Position numbers and translations under genes: made by a program. A stretch of DNA of 64,000 nucleotides from Congeria kusceri (Eukaryota > Mollusca > Bivalvia > Myida > Dreissenidae): assembly GCA_027627225.1 (NCBI GenBank), contig CM051040.1:29555634-29619633 (forward strand), given 5' to 3'. Of this stretch, positions 47,025-59,229 are shown in pieces. The notes beneath the pieces were generated by a model, which saw only the letters and a program-made list of their open reading frames with translations, did not search any database and was not told the DNA's origin. Every line of letters begins with the position of its first letter. Within the stretch, counting starts at the first letter, position 1.

Positions 47025-47335
47025 TAAAGATACTGCACTCCAGATGGGTATTGAAATGTGCGTTTTTTTCTGTAGATATGCCTTAATGGTAAAACATACG
47101 TAAAACCATCACTATTTGTATCGAACACGATAAAATACTGTCATAAACTGTATATTTCATTGAAAAACAGATGTTGAATAAGCTCGCACTTACACTTTCC
47201 TTGTACCCGGTATTCCCGATTTAAAAATATCGCGGCTATCCTAAAATACAAGCACCTGATTCAAGTGTGCTCATGCGCGACTAGACAAAACTAAGCTGTC
47301 ACCTGATTATCCTAAATATAAACGGCGCTAGTTAA
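47025..47335 (-). repeat. Dispersed repeat, inverted partner of 13330-13710
   Basis: It matches the reverse complement of 13330-13710 (CCGCGATATTT, ACAAGCACCTGATTCAAGT, CATGCGCGAC, TATACAGTTTATGACAGTA-like blocks). It abuts the 3' end of the glycosyltransferase gene. Confidence 0.7.
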
Positions 47336-47443
47336 TCTTTTTTTCACACGTGAAGTTACACTACCTGAGTATAAAACCTCAAAAATACAACATCAGTCAA
47401 TTTATTCAAGTTTATGTACCTAACATAATTTTCCAAAGACCAC

Positions 47444-49784
47444 TCATTTACTTGGTACCGGTATTTTGTGTTCATGTTTCAAGATGTGTTGACCTATTTC
47501 CGCGAATTTTCCATCGCCACTTCGACACTTCATTTCATCCTGAAGTTCTTCGGGATCTGGATGTGTGAAATGGATGGCATAGGCCTCCGTCCGCCAGTCG
47601 AACGCCTGTTCGTTCATGAAATCCTTATAGTTATCCTTGAACGTCGGGTGGCATTTTAGCCGGAAACACATTACCTGTAGGTGGCGTTCTATAAATAGGT
47701 ACTCGGGGTATTTTTCGTAAACTTTGTACGGCAGTTCGACAGCATTATACAAAAAGTCTTCGGTTTTGTATTTCCTTAAAGCGTCTTGCCACCGTTTGAT
47801 AAACGTCGATTTCGGTTTGGCCATTAAAACGCCCAGATTTATAGTCTCAGGGAATTTCCCGTTTTGCATGTGATCGAAATTAGCTATTGAGTCATAGCCT
47901 GTTTGTATCAGGTCATCCGGGGACTTCAGCCATAAGACGTCCCAGTCCATATAAATTCCGCCATATTTAAGAAGCACTTCCGCCCGCACGATGTCGCTCC
48001 TGTGCTGAGTATATATCATCTTGTGACCGAACACTTCAAACGGTCTCTCACGCTTGATAAGCACAACTCTTTTGTCGTGCCTGATTTTCGTGAGGTATTT
48101 GCCCGTAAGACCCCCGTCCCCGTGTATAAACACTTTGTCCGGGTTAACTATATATAGCGTGCTCACAATACTTAAATACATCATAAAATCCATATCCCGT
48201 ATTCCAAACCATACGTAATGAACTATTTCCGGAATGGTTCCCGGCAATACCGGCGTGGGCTTTTTTATCTCCACTGAACCGTACATCAAGCGCCGGGCTA
48301 AAGATCCGAAAGTAGAGTCAAGGTCAAAAATGTCTCGTGGGGTAATATCCGAATCAATCAAGTAACACGGAGCGTCAGTGGATATTTTGAGCCCTTTGCC
48401 AACGGTTTCACAGAATTTGGGGTTTTCGGGAGCCTTCTTTGATTTTTGGTACAAACGCACGAACTGTTTGAAGTCCGCGTCTTGTGCTTGTCCCATAGCA
48501 ACGGCCAGATTGGCTACCGGAAGTGACAAAGATTTGTCAAATATCACTGTCATTTCCTCTCTTAGGTACATCGAAATGTTGTCGTTGACAATTATGTTGT
48601 TTCCGACATAAATGCCTGCAAGTATACAAGAAAACCGATTGTAACTTATTTCCTTCGCGTACTTGTTTACTTGCGTTAAGCCATTTAAACAATAGCGGCT
48701 TTCATTCATTAATAAGTAAGCACAACATTCTATTACAAACACTAGTTGCAAACATATAGTTGTTCTGCGAACAACTTAAACTAATAAAATAAACTAAACA
48801 TAAAGACACTAAGTGGAAAGAATCCAAAAAGAAAGAAACTGAGCAGAAGAATGTAGCAAAAGTTTAAGAAACTAAACATAATGGCCATCAGCGCTTCCCA
48901 TTAGTAGTCGCTGTAACAAGGGCTTCATCCATTTATTCTGTGCAAACTAGGTTAATAATTCATAGGGTGACAACCAAGTAAAATGATTGGATAAATGAAT
49001 TACTTAATTTGAATATGACTGACATTGGTGAAACTAACACTAGCACCGTAAATAGGTGACCATTAAATCAAGATCAAAGCCAAAACTATGTTCCCGTCGT
49101 AGTAGAGAATACAATAGTGCCATAATTTCATTTGCTCTTATCGGCAACATTGTATGTAAGCGCATTTTTAGTTAAGAAAGGTAATCGTAAATAATAGAAC
49201 CTCACAACGTTACCTCCCCTGTCGTCTATGACGGCCAGTCCGAACCACAGGCCACATCCCATCTCATCCCCGTCCCAGTTTGGTGGCAGTTCTTGAACAG
49301 AAAGACTTGGAATGGTTGCTCGTAAATCCTCAAACCAGTCATCGTATTTGTCATATTTCGGCGGCACAGTCTGATGAATTTCGATGATATCCGGTCTTAA
49401 AGTTTTCCACACGCTCATGACGCTGAGAAAATTCGTGAAAGTAAACGTTTTATTTTCGCACCACACAAAATGGGCAGTATTTAAGATTTTTTCTTTGGCC
49501 GTGTCTTCCATATCAGGTTCTTTGAATCCTGACAGTTCACACAGAACAGACGCGGCGTCGACTTTTCTATCTACCGATAATTGTGCAACGACTGTTCTAC
49601 CGTTTGGTCTCGATTCAGGTCGCTGCGCCATTGTGTGTAGAATCGCGACTTCGTAAACCAGTATAGACATTGTAAAGAGAATCAATCCGCCGAATGCGAC
49701 AGTTTTCAGTGAACAGCACTGGTTATTGTTAGTTTTCCTTTTGATTCTCCGCATTGCCTTGAACAGGTGTCTCCCGTCGATCAT
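47444..49784 (-). CDS. Type II membrane glycosyltransferase, tandem GT32-like halves
   Basis: Exons are 49784-49214 and 48615-47444 (donor GAG|GTAACG, acceptor TATACTTGCAG; intron 48616-49213). Together they give 580 codons plus stop. The ATG at 49784 was chosen because a 5' UTR acceptor (TGTCCACAG) lies just before it. Residues 1-27 are basic and cytosolic, 28-50 are a membrane anchor (FGGLILFTMSILVYEVAIL), and the rest is lumenal. Half 1 (about 95-260) has AHFVWCENK and GGIYVGNNIIV, where GT32 enzymes have GGIY-D-D. Half 2 (about 315-560) has PEIVHYVWFG, a RSDIVRAEVLLKYGGIYMDW motif with DXD at D414/D416, and the donor-domain tail. By family, half 2 would transfer a sugar from a nucleotide donor with Mn2+ in the Golgi; acceptor and sugar are unknown. 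AATAAA lies 38 nt past the stop (47401-47406, minus). Confidence 0.9.
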
Positions 49785-50239
49785 AAAAAACCTGTGGACA
49801 ATAAATAAATACATATATATAAAAAAAATCTTAGAAATCGTATGCATCCTATATCTTATGAACCATATTGCAAAAACGCCGAAATACGCATGATTGCTTG
49901 AAATAACACTTGATGTTACAGTGTACTTTTTAATTTTAAGTATTAAATTATATATTAATACATTCAATTATTTTTAAAGCATATTATACTCATTGCCTGA
50001 ATCCCCAATCGCACTTCACATTGTAATTTACAATTTTCTTTTAAGAGTGATGCTATTTTATACATAATTCAACAGAAACAATACATCTACCGGTAATCAA
50101 TACATAAACACGGTTTGATTATCGAATGTCATTAACAATTCATACTAACTGGTCTTCATTCCAGGTGGTTTATCTGTTAATGCAACATATGTTAGTGCAA
50201 TTGGTTTTCGCAACACCATACAACCAATACTATATTACA
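49785..50239. other. 5' flank of the glycosyltransferase gene
   Basis: The acceptor at 49792 implies that an untranslated first exon lies upstream of this region; I could not locate it. Confidence 0.4.
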
Positions 50240-50502
50240 TAAGGCGCGTCGTGGGAAACCCGGGCTTAATACATGTGCGTAAGTGTCGACCCGGAACAGC
50301 CTGTGCAGTCTGCACATGTTGATCCGGGACGACACTTTCCGCTTTTATGGTATTTTTTGTTTCAAGGAAGTCTCTTTCTAAACATAAATCCATTTTGGGC
50401 GGAAAGTGTGGTCCCGGATTAGCCTGTGCGGACTGCACAGGCTGATCCGGGACGACACTTTACGCACATGCATTAAGCCCGATTTTCCACGACACGCTTC
50501 AA
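50240..50502. mobile_element. MITE (GGCGTGTCGTGGGAAA family), copy 2
   Basis: The full form has two internal hairpins, at about 50283-50340 and 50400-50462, separated by TTTTATGGTATTTTTTGTTT and AAGGAAGTCTCTTTCTAA. Ends are TAAGGCGCGTCGTGGGAAA and CCACGACACGCTTCAATT. Confidence 0.9.
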
Positions 50503-51559
50503 TTACATTATCCTACTTGCATGCACAACAACAGCAACGCTGTCATCAACAACAAGATGTTTCCCTTTAAACTTCTTTCTGGTATGATAGTCTATTAATT
50601 GTGGAGACAAATGTATATTTGTATGTTAAATTGTTTTAGTCATATAGTACAATTGAGGCATTTTACCACAAATACATAACTATATGGATAATTGTGTTAG
50701 TGGTGTGCTATTTGAACCACGTCTATTGTTTAATTTACAGTTTTCTGTTTCGTGTTATGCGTTTTAATTGGTATGTGAATATTTTAAGATAATACTAGGT
50801 GTAACTATTTTGATTTGATTATCTGACTGGGTAGTTAAAACTATTATGATAGAATATTAAAAGTAAAATATGTAACTGATATATATTGAAAACAATTTGT
50901 GATACTTATATGCATAATGAAAACAAACATTAAAACGTTTATTTATATTTTGTATAAAATACGTGCAAGTAGTTTTCCCTATAACACAGTTATATGTGTG
51001 TAACAGTTTTACTTTGTATTCCCGATAATAATACATAAAAATATATTTGCTTATTATAATACATTTAGTCTCACCTGTATTGTGGCAGTGAATGTTATAT
51101 CCCTTTAAATCAAAGAGCATAGCATTGTGAAAAGTTATTGGAAAGTTATCGGACCAAATTTTATATTAAGTGGCATTGCTTTTAAACTTAAGAATGGATT
51201 AACACGGATTACAGAAACTATTTGGGTCAGTTGTGATTATATTCCAATATAAGGCTTCACACATATTTGGCCAAGAGCAATTGTTTTCTGTAGTTAAACG
51301 TATTGAAACAACGTTAAATCAATACCAACTTTTATATATAAAAACGCTATTGCTCCTTTGTTGTTGTTTTGTTTTTCAAGAAATGATAATCAATAACAAT
51401 ATGAGTGTGCAATTTTTCATAAAAATTAATTCACATTAGCTGGCATATATTAGTTGCATAAAATCAAATCAATACATTTATTGAAGAAGGCTTCATGGCC
51501 GAAAGCTCAAAAACCGAGTCAACGTATTTATTGCAAACCAGTGTTAACTGACACTAAAA
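50503..51559. other. Gene-free stretch between MITEs
   Basis: AT-rich; nothing recognised. Confidence 0.4.
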
Positions 51560-51791
51560 ATAAGGCGTGTCGTGAGAAAACCGGACTTAAAGCATGTGCG
51601 TAAAGTGTCGTCCCGGGTCAGCCTGAGAACTCCACACAGGCTAATCCGGGACGGCACTTTTCGCCTACAGTGGATAACTGTTTAGAAGAGACTTCCTCGA
51701 AACAGAAAATACCATAAAAGCGGAAAGTGTCGTCAAGAATTAGCCTGTGCGGACATGCATTAAGCCGGTTTTTTCCACCACGCACCTCAAT
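51560..51791. mobile_element. MITE (GGCGTGTCGTGGGAAA family), copy 3
   Basis: It has both hairpins of the family, the second shortened (GATTAGCCTGTGCGGACATG runs directly into the terminal CATTAAGCC). The right end, CCACCACGCACCTCAAT, has several changes. Confidence 0.88.
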
Positions 51792-52179
51792 ATTACATAT
51801 ACGTGCTATTTTTTAACAACGAAACATATCTTACTAGTTCAGCTCGTTGAATCAAAAAAAGTTCGAAACTTACTGCACTTAAGGCGAGACTTATCAAATA
51901 CGCCCTTTCCAATAAACTTAGCACATTGCAAACGTGTTCTGGTACATGTATTTACAACTGCCACAACTAAACTACTTACACGGCCGTAGCTATTTACATT
52001 GGCTATGTGGAGTAGGTGGCGATTTTTCTTTGAGGTATTTATACAAAATATTTCGTTAAGAATGAATATGATGAATTTTAAAAGACTGTGTAGCAATATG
52101 TTAAATCATTAATTACTTTTAAACATTACAAACACAATAATCACTCCTTTTTATTTTATGCTTTCCAGTGATTAGGGAA

Positions 52180-52535
52180 ATATCAGTGAAATAAAACTGG
52201 CAATTCACTGTTAAAAACAGTGAAAATTATCACTATGGTAACTTTCACTGTTTCACACTGGTTCCCGATTTAATACAGTAAATAAAACGGTCCGTCAACG
52301 ATGCCGGACTCAATACTGTGAAATGACGTCATTATATTCCCGCAATATTTTCAAATTAAACGCAGTTAGATAGCACTTAAAATGTAATAAAACGGCGTAA
52401 AATTGCATTTATAAAAAATAAATAGAAAACAGAAAATATATTTTTTTCACTATATACTAGTATATCAATTTCTATGATCACTCGTGAATTAAAAATTGTT
52501 ATTCTACTGAAACAAACAAATATCCTCTATAAAAG
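52180..52535 (+). repeat. Dispersed repeat, partner at 63040-63345
   Basis: Shared blocks are CCCGATTTAATACAG-AAAT, AAACGG-CC-TCA-CGATGCCGG, AATGACGTCATTAT, TTCCCGC-ATATTT and ACAAACAAATATCCTCTATA. Its left part carries TTCACTGTT-AAAACAGTGAA, a small palindrome. It is cut at its right end by a SINE. Confidence 0.75.
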
Positions 52536-52800
52536 TAAAGTAAAGTAATACTTTGTTTATTATAGTGTCACCCCTCGCGATTAAGGGGCGGCCAGTTTTG
52601 ACTTATGAGACACCTTTACTGATGAACATCTTTACTCCCGATTCCTATCCTATATGCCAAACGCATGGCAGGGAGGCAATCGGTACCCTTTTATTTAACT
52701 AACTGCTGAGTAGGAAACCGGCCATATCAGAACAAGCTCTGTGCGAGACTCAAACCTTCGACCTCCCGCGAACGCCCTAACCACTAGGCCACGGAGACGA
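52530..52800 (-). repeat. tRNA-derived SINE
   Basis: On the minus strand the head reads CGTCTCCGTGGCCTAGTGGT (A box) and AAGGTTTGAGTCTCG (B box). The body includes ATGCGTTTGGCATATAGGAT and GGCCGCCCCTTAATCGCG, and the 3' tail is (TTTAC)n. It is a different SINE family from the pair at 37.2-37.6 kb. Confidence 0.8.
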
Positions 52801-53284
52801 ATGACAATTCTAAATAGTCCCGCGCATAATCTTGATTTGTACGAGGTTCCGATTTCAACGCTAACAAAAAATGACATAAAATAACATAAGCATCTGAAAG
52901 GAAGCTCGAGTTTCAGTTTAAAACTTATTCAGAATTAGTATGGTTCCGCTGTGTTTAGTTCGTTGTTGTTTTTTTCGAACCATTTTTAAATATTACAAAA
53001 GAATGTTAGCATCCAAAACTTAATATATTTGATTTCTGGTGATGTATTTTTTATTCCGGGTACTTTTTTATACAAATGTCGCCACGTAAAAGCCGGTTAG
53101 CCGCTTTAACGCTATGTACAAGCTGTCATAGGAGAGCCCAACTGATTGCCAAATACCGATACCTGTGAGATGGCGGCTGTGCTACGGCCGTGTTCCTTAT
53201 CTTATCATCTTGAGAACAGAATAAATGTCTGTGCATTCTGTACGGTGCACCGTTTTTACCACTGCGTTTTAAGGAAGCCAACGG

Positions 53285-53830
53285 TCTTTTGAGAGGGTAA
53301 TTTCCAAAACACGTATCGCGGAAAACTACTTCTTTTCTTTGCAGGCTACGTGTCAGAAAATCCAAACCTGAGAGGGTTTTTCTTCAAAGCAGCAAAAATT
53401 CACGCATGCTTTCTTACCGTTTAAATATTTAAGATAATGTACATTATTTGTATTATAATTGTATATTATGTGATTGATTACAATTACAGTTTCTAAAAAT
53501 GTTACCTCAAAGTAGTGGGACCCCTATTTCCGCTATTTACTTGAATGGGACCAAAATATTCACCTGGGTGTCCTGGAATAAAACCACTCAATTAATGCGC
53601 TACGTCGGTTATTTTTGACTCGTTGTGAAACGTTACCGATTATATTTGTCTTAGATTACCGATTCTTATTATGAATATTTTGACAACACATTACAGCAAT
53701 GTATTAATTTTAAACTGTAGTATTGGGAAATCGAGAGCTCGAATCGCATGACCTACTTTTGACTCAGTAGGCTACGAATCACTAACAATCGATGCTCCAA
53801 ACTGATACGCTTTGTCGGTTATTTTGCATG
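53285..53830 (+). repeat. ~530-bp direct repeat, left copy
   Basis: Together with 56205-56715 it shares GAGAGGGTAATTTC, TATCGCGG-A-CTACTTCTTT, GCAGGC-ACG-GTCAG-AAATC, AATTAATGCGCTA, GTATTAATTTTAAACTGT-like blocks and AACAATCGATGCTCC. The copies have the same orientation and are 2.9 kb apart, flanking the 55-bp minisatellite and the pyrimidine tract. They may be LTR-like ends or a segmental duplication. Confidence 0.75.
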
Positions 53831-54037
53831 AAAAAATACACGTGACATTTAAAATTATTCAAAACAACATGACGTTTCACAGTTAACTTTAAGTTGTTGA
53901 CAGTAAGTCACCATCATCATAGAAATACTGTGTAAGTAGTTCTTGCACACGTTGAATTGGCATTGAATCAATGTCTGTATTGTGTCGAACATTTCTGAAA
54001 CACTAACTAGTAATAATTATGCAATATACATTCTAAC

Positions 54038-54350
54038 ATGATACTCGCTGATTCTTCTATAGACAAAGAGCAATAATTTATCGTTGTTAAACTTCTCAGT
54101 AAACAACGCGAAAAGATGTCCCGATTCTGAGCGGAGCATAGTAAAATATAGTTCTTATTACAATTACAAAAATATTTGTCAAATCATGTTAAAATCGAAA
54201 TAATTTTTCGCATTATCGTTGTTGATTGACCAATACACAACTCGTTGTCGCTAACGCCCTCGTGGTTTAATTTCTACGCATCAGAACACTAAATCGCTGT
54301 TTATTGGCCGATAAACAACGATAAATCAAAAAATATTTCTTAAATAAATA
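54038..54350 (+). repeat. Dispersed repeat, partner of 38008-38420
   Basis: Same order of blocks as in the 38-kb copy, including CATGATACTCGCTGATT and GTTTATTGGCCGATAAACAA. A degenerate tRNA-like head (minus) follows at about 54410-54475 with GAGTTCAAACC. Confidence 0.7.
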
Positions 54351-54615
54351 AAAATCGAACAACCTTAACATATTCAAGAAAAAAATGTCAAGAAAAAAAA
54401 TATCCACGCTTTCCAGGTTTGAACTCGGGTGCTTCAAGTCGACAGTCTAACGCAGTAGCCATTTGTCCACAGAGGGCGATGTGAACCTTAGCTGTGGTTT
54501 CACACCTAAACGTGTTATGTATATTACCGGAAAGCGTACTAAATCGTTCAATGGATTAAAACATGCACACAGATATACTGAATGTGTATATAAATGGACA
54601 AATATTTTCTTAAAT

Positions 54616-55386
54616 CAGCTAATTGTAGTTAGGTCTACATTGATCAATGCGGATATTTCCTACTATGTCCCAGCTAATTGTAGTTAGGTCTACATTGATC
54701 AATGCGGATATTTCCTACTCTGGCCCAGCTAATTGTAGTTAGGTCTACATTGATCAATGCGGATATTTCCTACTATGTCCCAGCTAATTGTAGTTAGGTC
54801 TACATTGATCAATGCGGATATTTCCTACTCGGTCCCAGCTAATTGTAGTTAGGTCTACATTGATCAATGCGGATATTTCCTACTATGTCCCAGCTAATTG
54901 TAGTTAGGTCAACATTGATCAATGCGGATATTTCCTACTCTGTCCCAGCTAATTGTAGTTAGGTCTACATTGATCAATGCGGACATTTTCTACTGTGTCC
55001 CAGCTAATGGTAGTTAGGTCTACATTGATCAATGCGGATATTTCCTACTATGTCCCAGCTAAATGTAGTTAGGTCTACATTGATCAATGCGGATATTTCC
55101 TACCATGTCCCAGCTAATTGTAGTTAGGTCTACATTGATCAATGCGGATATTTCCTACTCTGTCCCAGCTAATTGTAGTTAGGTCTGCATTGATCAATGC
55201 GGATATTTCCTACTCTGTCCCAGCTAATTGTAGTTAGGTCTACATTGATCAATGCGGATGTTTCCTACTCTGTCCCAGCTAATTGTAGTTAGGTCTACAT
55301 TGATCAATGCGGATATTTCCTAATCTGTCCCAGCTAATTGTAGTTAGGTCTGCATTGATCAATGCGGATATTTCCTACTATGTCCC
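54616..55386. repeat. 55-bp minisatellite, 14 units, very uniform
   Basis: The unit is CAGCTAATTGTAGTTAGGTC, TACATTGATCAATGCGGATA, TTTCCTACTCTGTCC. Most units differ at one to three positions, so the array is young or recently homogenised. Confidence 0.97.
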
Positions 55387-55559
55387 GTGGACAGGGTTGC
55401 CCGGGCTCTTATAGCCCACCATCATCGGGTAATGGTCGTGGTAGCTTGATGGCTTTACTAACTTCTACCTTCTTCTCTATACATTCATTCTAACACTGTC
55501 CTACATCTCTAACTATGTCCTAACATAATTAGTTTAATCTAATGTAACTATAATTATCA

Positions 55560-56020
55560 GACTTGTGGTTATTTTTCTTAAATTTGTATCGTTCTTTCTC
55601 TGTTTTTTTCCTAGTTTTTTAGGAACTATATATTTTGCTTTCTCTAACAAACACTTATTTCTCATTTTGTTTCACTAGCTATGCCTTCTCACCACCTCTT
55701 CCTTTCCGGTCTTGCTCGCTACTCTCAGTCCCTTACTTTCCTTAGTTTACCTCTCTTTAAGTGTCGATTCTTACTCGCTCACTCGTTTTTCTATTTTTTT
55801 CACGAATCCTTCTATCCCACTTTTCCTTCTTACTCTCTCTTCTTTCTCCTTCTCTATCACTCTTTATTTCACTTGGAGTATGTTCTTCCTCCTTACTCTC
55901 TTTAATTCCTCGCTCACACTCCCTTCACACTCTTCCATCCTTTCTCTCACTCTTCTCTTTCTCTTCTCATTCTTCTGTCTCTTCTTATTCTCTCGTCTTT
56001 TTTTTTCTCCCGCTCCGTAA
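55560..56020 (+). repeat. Polypyrimidine (T/C) tract
   Basis: The plus strand is almost wholly C and T over about 460 bp, densest at 55660-56010. Overlapping Ser/Leu/Phe-rich frames there are composition artefacts. It may adopt triplex (H-DNA) forms. Confidence 0.9.
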
Positions 56021-56204
56021 GTTACTTGAACATGTGTGCTAATCTTCGTAAACGCTAAGACATGACGCAAATTAACACGAAATGTACTAGTATTAGGTTA
56101 CTACCGTAATTTTCGAAAGACGCAATACTACGAAAAAGGCGATACTACGAATAAATCAGTGTCTCCCGTGACTATTCGTGTATTTTTAGATTGTTGGATC
56201 TTTA

Positions 56205-56715
56205 GAGAGGGTAATTTCATGAACCTGTATCGCGGGATCTACTTCTTTGCAGGCAACGAGTCAGTAAATCGAAACCAGAAAGGGTCTTTCTTCAAAACGG
56301 CAACAGTTCACGCCTGTTTTCTTATCTGTTAATTGTTTAAGCTAATGCTTGCCATGTGTATTATAATGTTATGTTATTATTATAATCGTGTGATTTATTG
56401 CAAGGACAGTTTCTGAAAAAGTCAATTTATTAAAATTGTTAATTCATCTTTAATTACACACCTTCTTTCAATATTTACGTGCATGTAACCGAAATATTCA
56501 CCTGTTTTCTGGAATAAGACCACTAAATTAATGCGCTAGATCAATTATATTTGACTCGTTGCGAAAGTGTTGACAACAAATTACTGCAATCTATTAATTT
56601 TAAACTGTTGTCTGGAAAATCGAGAGCACGCATCGTATGGCCTACTTATGTAGGCTACAAAGCAGTAACAATCGATGCTCCTAACTTCTACACTTTATCG
56701 GTTATTCTTGTCCGA
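56205..56715 (+). repeat. ~530-bp direct repeat, right copy
   Basis: Partner of 53285-53830, with several small indels. The ORF at 56551-56913 runs out of it and shows no domain. Confidence 0.75.
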
Positions 56716-57309
56716 TGCCGATTGACTTGTTTACTGGTATGCATATATATAATTTCCTTTACGTTAGATAGTTTGCTCGAACAAATATGTGTTTATAACT
56801 TACAAATTCATTGTGTTATGATGTCGTACTATAATATTGAAAAAGAAGCCAAGTTTGAAGCCAAATTTGAACTTGCAAAATATCTCACAAGCTTTACTGT
56901 GGCCAGAATCTAAAACGAGGTTAACTACCACCTAATACCGAAAACAACGACATTAAAGAGTGAGAAATTGAACTTATTTTAAACAAATGTTTCCTTTATA
57001 GCAAAAATGCACTCATAGTTCGTTGGCTTTTAGTTTTTTTTCTAGTCAACTGTCTTTCTATTCTGTCAGCGTTTTGATTAAAATTGAACGTATCATTAAA
57101 CGAGATGCAGCGTGATACGATTGTTCAGTTACAATATGAAGACGTTGAAGATAGTGGTACATCAGGTTTTCACACAAAAGGCTTTTTATTGTCAGTGCTG
57201 TTCATACGGATTTGGATCGAATCTCAGAGAAAAGAAGACGGTCATACCGAAACACCATACTTTTATCAACACTGTGTCAAGTCGGACAGATTCCACTGCA
57301 TTTAACAGA

Positions 57310-58260
57310 CCATCTAGCCGTATAATTGACATGTACGTTAGTATCATGTGTATGGGACGCCGGGTCTGTCTTATGTTGTCTTCGGTTGTGAACGTTATGT
57401 TAGCAGTATATGTTATTATGTCAAACTTCAATGTTGTATTGTCTGTATATCGGTTCATCTTGTCTACTCATAATGCGAGTTTGTCTTTCGCATACATGGT
57501 TATTATGTTATGTACACGTATTGTTTTGTCAATGCAAGGAGTTATCTTGTATGCAATGTGACTTGTTATGTCAAATTGTTGTGTTGTTATGTTAAACTTC
57601 GTTTGATTTTGTCAAGAGATCAAGTTAACATCTTAGTGCAACGTGTGATTTTGTCATTGCAGTGTGTTATTATGTCATGTTTAAAAGTTGTAAATATGAG
57701 CTGTTGATTTGTCCAGACAGCGTTTCATTTTGTCCAAATACCGTGTTATGTCGCATACATTTCGTGTGATTTTGTTACTAAAGAATGTTATCATGTCAAG
57801 CCCGCATGCTGTTTTGTCAATAATAAGTTTTATTTTGTTGTAACACTGTCTTATCACGTCTAAAGTAAATTCATTTCGGTATGTTGTTTTGTTCAAATGA
57901 AATGTTGTTGTTGCTGAGCTAAATTTGAGTTGTAGACACGTCTTTTTGACATGTTAACATATTAGTTTGACAAGTTCACCTGTTCATAGCACATGATGAA
58001 ACACTATTTTAACATAATGCCACGTCTCTTTGACAGTATAACATATTCTTTTGACAAGTACACCCTTATCATAGAACATATAATGACACAATATTTCAAC
58101 ATAATGACATGTTTTTTTGACAAAATAACACACACACACATTACATTGACAAGTTCACCTGATCATAGCACATGATGCATTAATATTTTAACATAATAAC
58201 ACGTATTTTTGACATAATAAGACAATCCTGAACAAGACAACACGAATCATGACGACATAA
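57310..58260. repeat. Degenerate motif array that switches strand midway
   Basis: From about 57310 to 57900, GTTATTATGTCAA-like motifs recur about every 28 bp on the plus strand. From about 57930 to 58260 the same motif appears as TTGACATAATAACA on the other strand. The right half also has an 84-95 bp higher-order period (GACAAGTTCACCTG at 57969, 58053 and 58148). The frames across it are by-products. Confidence 0.75.
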
Positions 58261-58987
58261 GACGGTCATGGCATTCCATAGATGTGAGTCACAATCTTCG
58301 TTTACTCCTTGTATACGGACACACTATAGCAGAAATGTCTGTACATGTCTGCGTATGAAGTTTACTGGTTTCCAATTTTACTAGTACGTCATATACCGGT
58401 ATATGAGACTTGACACGTTTTTGGTTTGAAACAAGGCAAAATTAAGAAATTGAATTTCATTGAATTTTTTTTTAAGCAAATATGTTCTTTCTGTCTTCAT
58501 ACACCCGGATGTTATGCTTTTGCCGATGTTTGTTTGTATGTTTGGTTTTAATTAGCATATTTACGTAAACAGTCATGAACGAATTTACATGAAAAAATGT
58601 GGGAATGTTTGAAATGAGCCAATGAACCAATAATTTTAGTGTAGATCAGGATCACCGTCCGTTTCCATGATTTTAAAAGATTCGTTATTATTGTCACGTT
58701 ATGCTGTACATATAAAACATATTAGCTGCACAACCCAGTCGGGAATGTGCTGCCTTGGCGGAGGTCAGCGCTCTAGTGCTTGCTAGTTGTATACTGTATA
58801 CTCAATAAGTCAATCGTTGAACCCTAACATCAAGCGAAATTTCGGCAACTAGGCATTGTTGTCGGATTAGATTCATAACGATAAGAGCAATAATTAACAC
58901 GTTCAAACAACTTCAGGAAACAATTGTATTGATAACGTTTGTGTAATTAGGAATGGCAACGAACAACCCGTTAACCAGTTACTATAA
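58261..58987. other. Gene-free stretch
   Basis: Nothing was recognised. Confidence 0.4.
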
Positions 58988-59229
58988 ATGAGGCGTGTCG
59001 TGGGAAAACCGGGCTTAATGCATGTGCGTAAAGTATTCGCACGGGCTAATCCGGGACGACACTTTCCGCCTACAGTGGATTTATGTTTATAAGAGACTTC
59101 CTTAAATCAGAAAATCCCCAAAACGCAGAAAGTGTCGTCCTGGATTAGCCAATGCGGACTGCACAGGCTAACCAGGGACGACAATTTACGCACATGCATT
59201 AAGTCCGATTTTCCCACGACACGCCTCAA
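58988..59229. mobile_element. MITE (GGCGTGTCGTGGGAAA family), copy 4
   Basis: Near-canonical ends ATGAGGCGTGTCGTGGGAAA and CCCACGACACGCCTCAAAT. The first hairpin has lost one arm (AAAGTATTCGCACGGGCTAA); the second is complete. Confidence 0.9.

Noticed and set aside
49128..49213. Continuation of the glycosyltransferase frame past GAG|GTAACG
   Set aside because: The frame ends in low-complexity intron sequence; the donor and downstream acceptor join in phase to give GGIYVGNN, so this part is intron.
55681..56042. Three overlapping Ser/Leu/Phe-rich ORFs
   Set aside because: They arise from the polypyrimidine tract; no domain or signal beyond composition.
57084..57707. Hydrophobic ORFs that look like membrane proteins
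   Set aside because: They coincide with the GTTATTATGTCAA motif array, whose codons give V/L/M/C-rich frames by chance.
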